A stretch of DNA of 64,000 nucleotides from Streptomyces macrolidinus (GTDB taxonomy: Bacteria > Actinomycetota > Actinomycetes > Streptomycetales > Streptomycetaceae): the NCBI RefSeq assembly GCF_023887685.1, contig NZ_JAMWMR010000002.1:248001-312000 (forward strand). Reading direction: 5' to 3'. How positions within the stretch are numbered: position 1 is the first letter of the stretch; every line of letters begins with the position of its first letter. The notes under the pieces are model-generated. The model was not told the DNA's origin and searched no databases. It saw nothing but the letters and a program-made list of their open reading frames with translations. A program made the translations under genes and the position numbers. Positions 44,579-52,808 of this stretch are shown here, piece after piece.

Positions 44579-45363
44579 GCACGGATTCCTTCTCCGGGGG
44601 CGCCGCGGACGCCTGGCTGAGCAAGCTGGGCGGTCTGCGGGACGTCGTACGGCAGGAGCTGGTGGCCCGGCAGCTCGAGGAGCAGATATCGGGGCGCTTC
44701 CCGGTCGGCCAGCGGCTGCGGATCCTCGACGTGGGCATGGGCCAGGGCACGCAGGCCCTGCGGCTCGCGCGGGCCGGGCACCGGGTCACCGGGATCGAGC
44801 AGGACCCGACGATGATCGGCACGGCGCGCGCGGCGCTCGCCGCCGAGCCCGAGGGCATCCGGGAGCGGATGCGGATCATCGAGGGCGACGGCCGGGACAC
44901 GGGCGTCCACTTCCTGCCGGGCAGCTTCGACGTGGTGCTGTGCCACGGGGTGCTCATGTACGTCGAGGAGCCCGATCCGCTGGTGGCGGGGCTGGCGCGC
45001 ATGCTCGCGCCCGGCGGCCTGCTGTCGCTGCTCGTCCGCAACGGCGACGCGCTGGCGATGCGGCCCGGCCTGTCCGGGGACTGGAGCGGGGCGCTCGCCG
45101 CCTTCGACACGACGCTGTACACCAACCGGCTGGGCCTGGACGTACGAGCCGACCGGCTGGAGACGCTGACGGCGACGCTCGCGGGGATCGGGGCGCCGCT
45201 GCACACCTGGTACGGGGTGCGGGTCTTCACGGACACGGCCGCCGACGGGGCACCGATCCCCCCGGACGTCGATCTCCTGCTGGACGCCGAGGAGCGGGCA
45301 GGGCGAACCGATCCGTACCGGCGCGTGGCGGCGCTGCTGCACCTGTGCGGGGTACGCGGCTGA
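44575..45363 (+). CDS. class I SAM-dependent methyltransferase
   Basis: About 262 residues with Rossmann-fold motifs: ILDVGMGQGTQALRLA (SAM loop), TGIEQDP (acidic end of strand 2), FDVVLCHGVLMYVEEPD and LAPGGLLSLLV. The acceptor is unknown; similarity to SmtA-like methyltransferases is only a guess. There is no ATG or GTG near the expected N-terminus (DAWLSKLGGL). CTG 44575, just after a GGAGAG site and overlapping the DUF3043 stop, gives the best length; GTG 44662 would lose the conserved helix. Confidence 0.8.
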   Translation: MSTDSFSGGAADAWLSKLGGLRDVVRQELVARQLEEQISGRFPVGQRLRILDVGMGQGTQALRLARAGHRVTGIEQDPTMIGTARAALAAEPEGIRERMRIIEGDGRDTGVHFLPGSFDVVLCHGVLMYVEEPDPLVAGLARMLAPGGLLSLLVRNGDALAMRPGLSGDWSGALAAFDTTLYTNRLGLDVRADRLETLTATLAGIGAPLHTWYGVRVFTDTAADGAPIPPDVDLLLDAEERAGRTDPYRRVAALLHLCGVRG

Positions 45364-45434
45364 GGGACCGGGTCCTGCACTCGTTCGGCGGTGTCGGGAA
45401 AGCCGGAGCGCGGCCCTGACAGGAGACTCGGGGC

Positions 45435-46502
45435 ATGGACGCTTCCCGTTTCCGTGTGCTCCGTTGGTCCGCGCCCGCCGTCGCCTCCTCCCTGGTGGTC
45501 CTGCTCGGCGGCTGCACCGGCTCCGCCCCGGCGAAGCAGGACGGTCCGACGCACACGCGGACCGTCGCGTCCAGGACGAACAGCGATCTGCAGGGCGACT
45601 ACCAGCGGGTCATCAAGAACGTGCTGCCGTCGGTCGTGCAGATCCGCGCGGGCGAGGGGCTCGGGTCCGGTGTGGTGTACGACGACCAGGGCCATATCGT
45701 CACCAACGCGCATGTGGTCGGAAGCAGCCGGACGTTCCAGGTGACGACCGCCAACAGCGAGCATCCGCTCACCGCGCATCTGATCTACTCGTATCCCGCC
45801 CAGGACCTCGCCGTCGTCAAGCTGGACACCCTGCCGCACGGGCTGAAGGCTGCTGCCTTCGGGGACTCGACCAAGGTCGAGGTGGGGCAGATCGTGCTGG
45901 CCATGGGGTCGCCGCTCGGGCTGTCGTCCAGTGTGACCCAGGGGATCGTGTCGGCGACCGGGCGGACGGTCAGCGAGGGCAGTACGGACGGCGCTACGGG
46001 CGCCACCATCGCGAACATGGTGCAGACCTCGGCGGCGATCAACCCCGGGAACAGCGGGGGCGCGCTCGTGAACCTCGACAGCGAGGTCATCGGGATCCCG
46101 ACGCTCGCCGCGGTCGACCCCGGCTTCGGGAACAGCGCGGCGCCCGGTATCGGGTTCGCGATCCCGGCGAACATGGTGAAGACGATCGCCGACCAGATCA
46201 TCGCGAAGGGGCGGGTCACGCATTCGGGGCGCGCGGCGCTCGGTATCACCGGCCGCACGCTGGTGAACGTGGGCTCCCAGCCGGTCGGGGTCGCGGTGGT
46301 CGACGTCCAGCACGGCGGCGCGGCGGACAAGGCGGGGCTGCGGGCCGGGGACGTCATCGTCAAGCTGGGCGACCGCGAGATCACCACGATCACGTCGCTG
46401 TCCGAGGCGCTCGCCGGTGACAAGCCGGGGCAGCGGACGACGGTCACGTATCTGCGCGGCGGCGACCGGAAGACGGCGGACGTGACGCTGAGCGAGCAGT
46501 GA
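45435..46502 (+). CDS. HtrA/DegP-like serine protease lipoprotein
   Basis: A 355-residue secreted, lipid-anchored protease: signal peptide with lipobox LLGGC (Cys27), trypsin-like domain with the triad His93 (TNAHVVG), Asp124 (AQDLAVVKLD) and Ser207 (NPGNSGGAL), then a PDZ domain (about 265-350; GVAVVDVQHGGAADKAGL). It degrades or refolds damaged envelope proteins, which fits the psp operon and kinase nearby. ATG 45435 after ACAGGAGACTCG. Downstream hairpin at 46508. Confidence 0.94.
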   Translation: MDASRFRVLRWSAPAVASSLVVLLGGCTGSAPAKQDGPTHTRTVASRTNSDLQGDYQRVIKNVLPSVVQIRAGEGLGSGVVYDDQGHIVTNAHVVGSSRTFQVTTANSEHPLTAHLIYSYPAQDLAVVKLDTLPHGLKAAAFGDSTKVEVGQIVLAMGSPLGLSSSVTQGIVSATGRTVSEGSTDGATGATIANMVQTSAAINPGNSGGALVNLDSEVIGIPTLAAVDPGFGNSAAPGIGFAIPANMVKTIADQIIAKGRVTHSGRAALGITGRTLVNVGSQPVGVAVVDVQHGGAADKAGLRAGDVIVKLGDREITTITSLSEALAGDKPGQRTTVTYLRGGDRKTADVTLSEQ

Positions 46503-46507
46503 GGGGC

Positions 46508-46533
46508 GGGAGGGGGCGCGCCTGCCCCCTCCC
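46508..46533. terminator. hairpin after the HtrA-like gene
   Basis: GGGAGGGGGC (46508-46517) pairs with GCCCCCTCCC (46524-46533) with a 6-base loop, between convergent genes. Confidence 0.8.
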
Positions 46534-46547
46534 CGGGTGGTGCCCGG

Positions 46548-46760
46548 CTACGCGTCCTCGGCGTGCAGGCTCATCGGTCCGTAGATCTCCGTCGCGTCCT
46601 CGAACAGCCGGACCTGGTCCACGCCGCCGTCGCACAGGTCCCGCCAGTGCTCCCCGATCCAGGACTCGGCGTCCCCCTGCGTGGTGAACTCCTCGGGCGC
46701 GACCGCGGGCGGTACCTCCACCCCGTCGGCCTTCTCGAACCGCCACGTCCATGCCGCCAT
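46548..46760 (-). CDS. small conserved hypothetical protein
   Basis: A 70-residue acidic, tryptophan-rich protein (WTWRFEKADG, GDAESWIGEHWRDLCDGGV, VRLFEDATEIYGPMSL). It has no membrane segment. Proteins of this shape are widespread in Streptomyces, and I know of no function. ATG 46760 follows GGGAGGCGT. It converges on the protease gene and diverges from cobU. Confidence 0.75.
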   Translation of the reverse strand: MAAWTWRFEKADGVEVPPAVAPEEFTTQGDAESWIGEHWRDLCDGGVDQVRLFEDATEIYGPMSLHAEDA

Positions 46761-46921
46761 GTACGCCTCCCAGATGTGAACTCACGCAGAGCGGCACCCG
46801 AATTCCGGTCCGGCTGCCGCCCCGAGCCTATGCGCTGCGCCGGTCGAGGGGGAGAAGTCCGTGGGCGCGCGAAGAGCGGCTGGGCGCGCGGTGGGTGGGG
46901 GGAGCCGGGAAAATCGGGTGC

Positions 46922-48121
46922 GTGGAACTGACATTGCTCGGCACCGGTGCCCCCGCGGGCCTGCCCCGCCCCGACTGTCCCTGTGCGACCTGCGCGCGTG
47001 CGCTCGGCCCGGACGCGCGGGCGGCGACCGCGGTGCTCGTGGACGGGGCGCTGCTCCTTGACCTCACCCCGGGCGCGGTGTTCGCGGCGGCGCGCGCCGG
47101 TCGCTCGCTCGCGGGCGTACGGCAGGTGCTGCTGACGCATCCGCACGACGGGCCCGCCGTCGAGGTCCCGGCGGGTCTGCCGCAGCCCGGACGGGTGCCG
47201 GACGGGCGGGAGTTGGCGTTGCTGACCGGGCATCGGGTGCGGGCGCTGGCGATGGACGCGCCGGGCACCGGGTACGCGGTGACCGGGCCGGAGGGGCTGC
47301 GGCTGCTCTATCTGCCGCCGGGTGCGGCGCCCGCGGGCCTCGAGGCGCCCGCGGAGCCGTACGACCTGGTGCTGGCGGATGTCCTCGGGCGCCCGGACGC
47401 GTTGGCGAGGCTGCGGGCGGTGGGGGCGCTCGGGCCGACCACGGACGTGGTGGCCGTGCATCTCGACCACGACGTGCCGCAGGGCGCCGAGCTGCGGCGG
47501 CGGCTCGCGGCGGCCGGGGCGCGGCCGGTGCCGGACGGGACGACGCTGATCGTGGGCGGCTACGAGGACGTACCGGACGTGCCGCGGCGCACGCTGGTGC
47601 TGGGCGGGGCGCGCTCGGGCAAGTCGGTGGAGGCGGAGCGGCGGCTGGCGGCGTTCCCTGACGTGCGGTACGTGGCGACGGGCGGGTCGCGGAGCGGGGA
47701 CACGGAGTGGGCGGAGCGGGTGGCCGCGCACCGGGAGCGGCGGCCCGGGTCCTGGCACACCTGCGAGACCTGCGATCTCGTACCGCTGCTGGCGGAGGAC
47801 GGGCCGCCGCTGCTGATCGACTGTCTGTCGCTGTGGCTGACCGACGCGATGGACGCGGTCGGCGCGTGGGACGACGCGGAGTGGGCGGGCGGTGGTGAGC
47901 GGGCGCTGCGGGCGCGGGTGGCGGAGCTGGCGGCGGCGGTGCGCCACACGCGCCGGACGGTGGTGGCGGTCTCGAACGAGGTCGGCTCCGGCATCGTCCC
48001 GGCGACCCTGTCGGGCCGCCGCTACCGCGACGAACTCGGCCGCCTGAACGCGGCGTTCGCGGCGGAGTGCGAGCAGGTACTGCTGGTGGTGGCCGGACAG
48101 GCGCTGGCGTTGCGCGAGTGA
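46922..48121 (+). CDS. cobU: metallo-beta-lactamase-like domain fused to adenosylcobinamide kinase/guanylyltransferase (CobU)
   Basis: A 399-residue fusion. Residues about 222-399 are CobU: LVLGGARSGKSVEAERR (P-loop), AHRERRPGSWHTCE (guanylylated His region) and SNEVGSGIVP. This enzyme phosphorylates adenosylcobinamide and attaches GMP in vitamin B12 nucleotide-loop assembly. Residues 1-215 resemble a metallo-beta-lactamase fold (VELTLLGTGAPAG, CPCATCARAL, LLTHPHDGPAVE), but the metal motif HxHxDH reads HPHDGP, so metal binding is probably lost. GTG 46922 is the start. cobT and cobS follow within 6 kb. Confidence 0.88.
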   Translation: MELTLLGTGAPAGLPRPDCPCATCARALGPDARAATAVLVDGALLLDLTPGAVFAAARAGRSLAGVRQVLLTHPHDGPAVEVPAGLPQPGRVPDGRELALLTGHRVRALAMDAPGTGYAVTGPEGLRLLYLPPGAAPAGLEAPAEPYDLVLADVLGRPDALARLRAVGALGPTTDVVAVHLDHDVPQGAELRRRLAAAGARPVPDGTTLIVGGYEDVPDVPRRTLVLGGARSGKSVEAERRLAAFPDVRYVATGGSRSGDTEWAERVAAHRERRPGSWHTCETCDLVPLLAEDGPPLLIDCLSLWLTDAMDAVGAWDDAEWAGGGERALRARVAELAAAVRHTRRTVVAVSNEVGSGIVPATLSGRRYRDELGRLNAAFAAECEQVLLVVAGQALALRE

Positions 48122-48124
48122 CGG

Positions 48125-48218
48125 TCAGGGCCGGGCGTGCCCGCGGTGGTGGCGCGCGGTGATCGGTGGGGTCAGGGCCGGGCGTCCTCGCGGTGGTGGC
48201 GGCGCGCGATGATCCGGT
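48125..48218. repeat. 47-base tandem duplication at the methyltransferase 3' end
   Basis: TCAGGGCCGGGCGT at 48125 recurs at 48172 and both are followed by GCGGTGGTGG and a related GCGCG-GATGATC stretch. Since 48172 is the methyltransferase stop, the copy at 48125 is a duplicate of the gene's end lying in the gap before cobU. The period of 47 puts it out of frame. Confidence 0.7.
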
Positions 48219-48849
48219 ACGCGTTCGCGCGACGGTGCGTCGTGACGATCACGCAGCCCAGGGCGGCCAGTTCGGCCCGTAGATCCGGCAGCGGCATCGG
48301 GCGGCGTGGGTGCGGGCGGTCGCAGGGGGTCCACCAGGTCGCGGGCAGCGCGGCGAACACGCGGGCGGGGTCGGTGACTTCGAGGAGCAGATGGCCGCCG
48401 GGGCGCAACACGGTGAGAGCGGCGCGCAGTTCGGCGCGCGGGCGGCGGGTGTGTTCCAGGTGGTGGAGCATGCTGACGACGTCGTAGCGGGCGCGCAGGC
48501 GCGTCAGGATCGCCGGGTCGGTGAGGTGCCCGAGGTAGGCCTCCTCGATGCGGCCCGCGGCGTGGGCGGTCTCGACGCGCGGGGTGGGGTCGAGGCCGTC
48601 GAAGGCCGTGTACGGGTGGATCTCCTGGGCCGCCTCGGGGAAGAGGCCGTAGCCGGTGCCGACGTCGAGCCAGCTCTCCGGCTCCGGGAAGGGCAGCAGG
48701 GCGCGGGCCGCCGCCCGGTGACGGCGGGCCGTGACGTACGCGCGCGCTCTGCGCAGCCTGGGCGAGCCGCACCACGGGCAGTCCGCGCGGCGCGGTTCGT
48801 GGAACCGGGCGGTGGGGCGGGCGGCGTCCGGGTGCGGGCTGGCGGGCAT
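48172..48849 (-). CDS. class I SAM-dependent methyltransferase with N-terminal zinc-knuckle-like motif
   Basis: A 225-residue methyltransferase with SWLDVGTGYGLFPEA (SAM loop), DPTPRVE, DVVSMLHHLEHTRRP and VLRPGGHLLLEVTD. The N-terminal CPWCGSP resembles a half zinc ribbon found in UbiE-type class methyltransferases with a Cys-rich N-terminus. Target unknown. ATG 48849 (MPASPHPD) is chosen after TCAGGAGCC; the frame is open far upstream. Its end is tandemly duplicated. It lies between cobU and cobT on the opposite strand, so is not evidently a cobalamin gene. Confidence 0.82.
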   Translation of the reverse strand: MPASPHPDAARPTARFHEPRRADCPWCGSPRLRRARAYVTARRHRAAARALLPFPEPESWLDVGTGYGLFPEAAQEIHPYTAFDGLDPTPRVETAHAAGRIEEAYLGHLTDPAILTRLRARYDVVSMLHHLEHTRRPRAELRAALTVLRPGGHLLLEVTDPARVFAALPATWWTPCDRPHPRRPMPLPDLRAELAALGCVIVTTHRRANAYRIIARRHHREDARP

Positions 48850-49052
48850 GGGCGGCTCCTGACACGGGAGACGGCGTGCGACCGGGGTGACCCGTACGAC
48901 CGCGGTGACCGGAGTGACCGAGGCGCACGGCAGTGACCACAGGCGCGACAATACGTGACCAATCGGGGCGTACGGGATCCCTCTCAGGGGTGCAAGAACG
49001 CGGCGTCCGGGGAGCCGCGCCGCGTTCGATGGCTGCCGGTACTGTTCGGCGA

Positions 49053-50159
49053 ATGAGCTCGCTACATCTCGACGACTTCACCGATCTGATCGAGCGCCCC
49101 GACGGCGGGGTGCGCCGCGACGCGGAGGCGCGCCGGGAGCGTCAGATCGTGCCACCCGGGGCACTGGGCCGCCTCGACGACCTGGGTGAGTGGCTGGCGG
49201 CGGCGCAGTCCACCGCGCGAGTGCGACCGATCGAACGGCCGCGCGTGGTGCTGTTCGCCGGTGACCACGGGGTCGCCTCGCTCGACGTCTCGGCACGCCC
49301 CGCGGGCAGCGCCGCCACGCTGGTGCGGGCGGTTCTGGAGGGCGGGAGCCCGGTCTCGATCCTCGCGCGGCAGTCGAACGTGCCGGTGCGCGTGGTCGAC
49401 ATGGCGCTCGACTGCGACCCGGGCGACCTGCCCGCGGATGTCGTACGGCATCGGGTGCGGCGCGGCAGCGGGCGCGTCGACATCGAGGACGCGCTGACGC
49501 CCGAGGAGGCGGAGGCGGCGTTCCGCGCCGGGATGGCGGTCGCGGACGAGGAGGCCGACTCCGGGACGGATCTGGTGGTCCTCGGCGATGTGAGCGTCGG
49601 CGGCACGACCCCGGCGGCCGTGCTGATCGCGGCGCTGTGCGGGACGGACGCGTCCGTGGTCACCGGGCGCGGTGGCGTGGCGATCGACGACCTCGCCTGG
49701 ATGCGCAAGTGCGCCGCGATCCGGGACTCGCTGCGGCGCGCCCGGCCGGTGCTCGGCGAGCCGTTGCAGTTGCTGGCGGCGGTGGGCGGTGCCGACCTGG
49801 CCGCGACGACCGGCTTCCTGCTGCAGTGCGCGGTGCGCAAGACCCCGGTGATCCTGGACGGCGTGGTCTCGGCGGCGTGCGCGCTGGTGGGGCAGCGGAT
49901 CGCGTTCCGCGCGCCGGACTGGTGGCTGGCCGGGCAGAGCAGCGGGGAGCCCGCGCAGCGCAAGGCGCTGGACCGGCTGGCGCTGGAGCCGCTGCTGGAC
50001 CAGGGGGTGTCCGTCGGCGAGGGCACCGGGGCGCTGCTGACGCTGCCGCTGGTGCGGGCCGCGGCGGCACTGGCGGCGGAGCTTCCGGAGAAGCCGACCG
50101 AAGACACCGCGGAGGCCGCCGAAGCCGAAGAGACCACCGAAGCCGCCGAGCGGGAGTAG
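49053..50159 (+). CDS. cobT: nicotinate-nucleotide-dimethylbenzimidazole phosphoribosyltransferase
   Basis: Forms alpha-ribazole phosphate from nicotinate mononucleotide and dimethylbenzimidazole. The 368-residue protein has FAGDHGVASLDVSARP, LGDVSVGGTTPAA, GVVSAACALV and the catalytic EGTGALLTLPLVRAA near the end. The final 25 residues are Glu/Ala-rich and not part of the family. ATG 49053 is 7 bases downstream of a TACTGT -10 box, with no ribosome site, so the transcript is probably leaderless. The stop lies in the first copy of a 28-base duplication. Confidence 0.95.
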   Translation: MSSLHLDDFTDLIERPDGGVRRDAEARRERQIVPPGALGRLDDLGEWLAAAQSTARVRPIERPRVVLFAGDHGVASLDVSARPAGSAATLVRAVLEGGSPVSILARQSNVPVRVVDMALDCDPGDLPADVVRHRVRRGSGRVDIEDALTPEEAEAAFRAGMAVADEEADSGTDLVVLGDVSVGGTTPAAVLIAALCGTDASVVTGRGGVAIDDLAWMRKCAAIRDSLRRARPVLGEPLQLLAAVGGADLAATTGFLLQCAVRKTPVILDGVVSAACALVGQRIAFRAPDWWLAGQSSGEPAQRKALDRLALEPLLDQGVSVGEGTGALLTLPLVRAAAALAAELPEKPTEDTAEAAEAEETTEAAERE

Positions 50160-50200
50160 CTTCCGTCGTTCTGCCGAGCGGGAGCAGCTTCCGTCGTTCG
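50145..50200 (+). repeat. 28-base tandem duplication spanning the cobT stop
   Basis: Unit GCCGAGCGGGAG(T/C)AGC TTCCGTCGTTC(T/G) occurs at 50145-50172 and 50173-50200. The copies differ at the base that makes TAG (stop) in the first and CAG in the second. The duplication lies at the junction of coding and non-coding sequence. Confidence 0.8.
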
Positions 50201-50283
50201 TCGAGGACAGGCCGCCGGGTCGACCGGCCGTCGGCCTGTCCCGCTCCCCCGCGCCCCATGACGGCCCCATATCATCGGGCTTC

Positions 50284-52077
50284 ATGGGAGATGCCCGATT
50301 TACCGTCGAACGGGACCATGCATCCAGGCCGGGCGACGGGGCGCGAGTGTCCGGTCACGCGTCCCGGCGGGCCGCCGCGTGCGCCGTCTGGTACCTGCGC
50401 GCCGTCATGTTCGTCAACTTCCTCTCCGCCGTGTGGGTTTCCCTCGGGCAGGACGTACGGCGCCACAACCAGGAGGACCTCTTCACGCCGTACCTGCTGA
50501 CCGCGGGCTTCGCCTCCGGCGTGTTCACGCTCTTCCTCGCCGTCACCATGCGGCGGCGCAAGCGTGCCGCCTGGATCCTCAACCTCGTGCTCAGCGGGTC
50601 GTTCCTGCTGCTGTTCGCCTTCGCCATGTCGTTCCCGGAGATCCGGCGGTACGCGCAGAACTGGATCTCCCTGCTGCTGACCGCGGGCTTCGTCGCCGCG
50701 CTCCTCGTCGGACGGCGGGAGTTCTACGCCAAGGGCGACCGGGCCAACCCCCGGCTCGCCGTCGCCGTCGCGGCCGGTGGTCTGCTGGTCTCCTCGCTGC
50801 TCGCCGCGCTCCTGGTCACCGCCACCAACACCTCGCCCCTGGCGGAGCGTTCGACCTTCCTGGAACGCTGGCGCTACGGCACCCTGCGGCTCGTGTCGGT
50901 CGCCGTCGACGACTCGCACTATCTCGGGATCTCCACGCCGGGCTGGGTCAACGTCACGATCAACGTCTGCAGCACCCTGCTCTTCCTCGCCGTCCTGTAC
51001 GCCGCCTTCCGGTCCCGGCGCGCCGTCGACCCGATCAGCGAGGACGACGAGAAGAAGCTGCGGGAGCTGCTGGAGGGACACGGCGAGCGGGACTCGCTCG
51101 GCTACTTCGCGCTGCGCCGGGAGAAGAGCGTGATCTGGTCGCCGACCGGCAAGGCGGCGGTCGCCTACCGCGTCGTCGGCGGGGTCTCCCTCGCCTCCGG
51201 CGATCCGCTCGGCGACCCGGAGGCCTGGCCGGGCGCCATCGAGCCCTGGCTCGCCGAGGCACGCGCGCACGGCTGGATCCCCGCCGTGATGGGCGCGAGC
51301 GAGGAGGCCGGGACCGTGTACGCGCGCCACGGCCTGGACGCGCTCGAACTCGGTGACGAAGCCATCGCGGACGTCGGCGAGTTCACCCTGGAGGGACGGG
51401 CCATGCGCACCGTCCGCCAGGCCTACAACCGCGTGAAGCGCGCCGGGTACACGGTCAGCGTCCGGCGCCACGCGGACATCCCGGCCGACGAGATGGCGTA
51501 CCTGGTGAAGAAGGCCGACGACTGGCGCGACGGGGCCACCGAGCGCGGCTTCAGCATGGCCCTGGGACGGCTCGGCGACCCCGAGGACGGGCAGTGCGTC
51601 ATGCTCGCCTGCACGGACAGGGACGGCGAGTTGCGGGCGCTGCTGTCCTTCGTGCCCTGGGGCCCGCACGGGCTCTCGCTCGACCTCATGCGCCGCGACC
51701 GGGACGCCGAGAACGGGCTCATGGAGTTCATGGTGATCGAACTGCTGCGCCGCGCCGGGGAGATCGGCATCACCCAGGTCTCCCTCAACTTCGCGATGTT
51801 CCGGTCCGTCTTCGAACGGGGCGCGCGGCTGGGCGCCGGGCCGGTGCTGCGGACCTGGCGCTCGCTGCTCAGCTTCTTCTCCCGCTGGTGGCAGATCGAG
51901 TCGCTGTACCGGGCCAACGCCAAGTACCGGCCGATCTGGGAGCCCCGGTTCCTGCTCTTCGAGAAGAGCGCGGACCTGCTGCGCATCGGTATCGCCTCGG
52001 CGCGCGCCGAGGGCTTCCTGGAGGCGCCGGGGCTGCCGAAGTGGCTGCACCGCAAGCACCTTGCCTCGCACAGGTGA
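50284..52077 (+). CDS. MprF-like phosphatidylglycerol lysyltransferase/DUF2156 protein
   Basis: A 597-residue membrane protein. The N-terminal 230 residues have about six helices (flippase-like part, shorter than in full MprF). The C-terminal part (about 260-580) is the GNAT-like synthase domain of MprF/LysX with GGVSLASGDPLGD, FSMALGRLGD and TQVSLNFAMFRSVFE. It adds lysine or alanine to phosphatidylglycerol from aminoacyl-tRNA, lowering membrane negative charge and giving resistance to cationic peptides. ATG 50284. Its stop overlaps the next start (GTGA). Confidence 0.85.
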   Translation: MGDARFTVERDHASRPGDGARVSGHASRRAAACAVWYLRAVMFVNFLSAVWVSLGQDVRRHNQEDLFTPYLLTAGFASGVFTLFLAVTMRRRKRAAWILNLVLSGSFLLLFAFAMSFPEIRRYAQNWISLLLTAGFVAALLVGRREFYAKGDRANPRLAVAVAAGGLLVSSLLAALLVTATNTSPLAERSTFLERWRYGTLRLVSVAVDDSHYLGISTPGWVNVTINVCSTLLFLAVLYAAFRSRRAVDPISEDDEKKLRELLEGHGERDSLGYFALRREKSVIWSPTGKAAVAYRVVGGVSLASGDPLGDPEAWPGAIEPWLAEARAHGWIPAVMGASEEAGTVYARHGLDALELGDEAIADVGEFTLEGRAMRTVRQAYNRVKRAGYTVSVRRHADIPADEMAYLVKKADDWRDGATERGFSMALGRLGDPEDGQCVMLACTDRDGELRALLSFVPWGPHGLSLDLMRRDRDAENGLMEFMVIELLRRAGEIGITQVSLNFAMFRSVFERGARLGAGPVLRTWRSLLSFFSRWWQIESLYRANAKYRPIWEPRFLLFEKSADLLRIGIASARAEGFLEAPGLPKWLHRKHLASHR

Positions 52078-52775
52078 GGCGCCTCGTCCGGCGGGTCCGC
52101 GCCGAGTGGGGACCGCCGTACGCGACGGTGCGCGAGGCCCTGCTGCGGCGGCGGGGGCGGGCGGTCCCGATGACGCTCGCGGCCGTGTGCCTGACCTCGG
52201 TCCTGCAGTTCGTGCAGAACCAGTCCTGGGGCTTCCGGTTCGTGCAGAACATCGGGTCCGTACGGGCGGAGGAGCCGCTGTGGCTGGCCCTGCTGCGCAC
52301 CCCGCTGTCGTTGTTCGTCCCGGCCCTCGACCTGCCGGTGTGGGGGGCGTTGCTCCAGATCCTCGCGGTGTTCGGCCTCGCCGAGATCTGTCTGGGCTGG
52401 TGGCGCACGCTGGCCATCGCGTACGCCACCACGCTGGCCGGCACGCTGTACGCGCGCGTGGGCACCGGACTCGACCCGCACCATCCGCTGGGGCTGCCCG
52501 CGACGGACGCGCAGGTCGTCGACACCGGCCCGTCGGCCGCGGTGATCGGGCTCGCCCTGTTCCTGTGCTGGCGCTACCGGGCCCCGCTCACCGCGGGGGT
52601 GCTGAGCGCGGCCATGGCCGGTGAGGTCGCGCTGAAGGCGAACCTCGCGGGCAAGGAGCATCTCGCCGCGATCGGGGCGGTGCTGGTGCTGTGCGGGGCC
52701 TCGGCGCTGCGGCGGCGCCTGCGGCCGGCGGCCCGGGTGGACTGCGCGCCGGATCCGCCGCCGGTCCGGCCCTGA
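52074..52775 (+). CDS. integral membrane protein (rhomboid-like fold possible)
   Basis: A 233-residue protein with about six membrane helices. GTG 52074 overlaps the MprF-like stop by four bases, so the two proteins are made together. The spacing of loops recalls rhomboid-like proteins, but no GxSG serine motif with a matching histidine is clear, so it is not called a protease. It may assist the lipid synthase. Function not known. Confidence 0.72.
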   Translation: MRRLVRRVRAEWGPPYATVREALLRRRGRAVPMTLAAVCLTSVLQFVQNQSWGFRFVQNIGSVRAEEPLWLALLRTPLSLFVPALDLPVWGALLQILAVFGLAEICLGWWRTLAIAYATTLAGTLYARVGTGLDPHHPLGLPATDAQVVDTGPSAAVIGLALFLCWRYRAPLTAGVLSAAMAGEVALKANLAGKEHLAAIGAVLVLCGASALRRRLRPAARVDCAPDPPPVRP

Positions 52776-52808
52776 CGTGCGGGTACGGCGGTCGCGTACC
52801 CTTCGGCC

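Noticed and set aside
46761..46921. cobalamin riboswitch upstream of cobU
   Set aside because: No B12-box (GCCACTG-like) was found in the divergent gap or before cobT and cobS.
48125..49081. long minus-strand frame in a second frame over the methyltransferase
   Set aside because: Its end coincides with the duplicated stop region and its translation is low-complexity; the 48172-48849 frame has all methyltransferase motifs.
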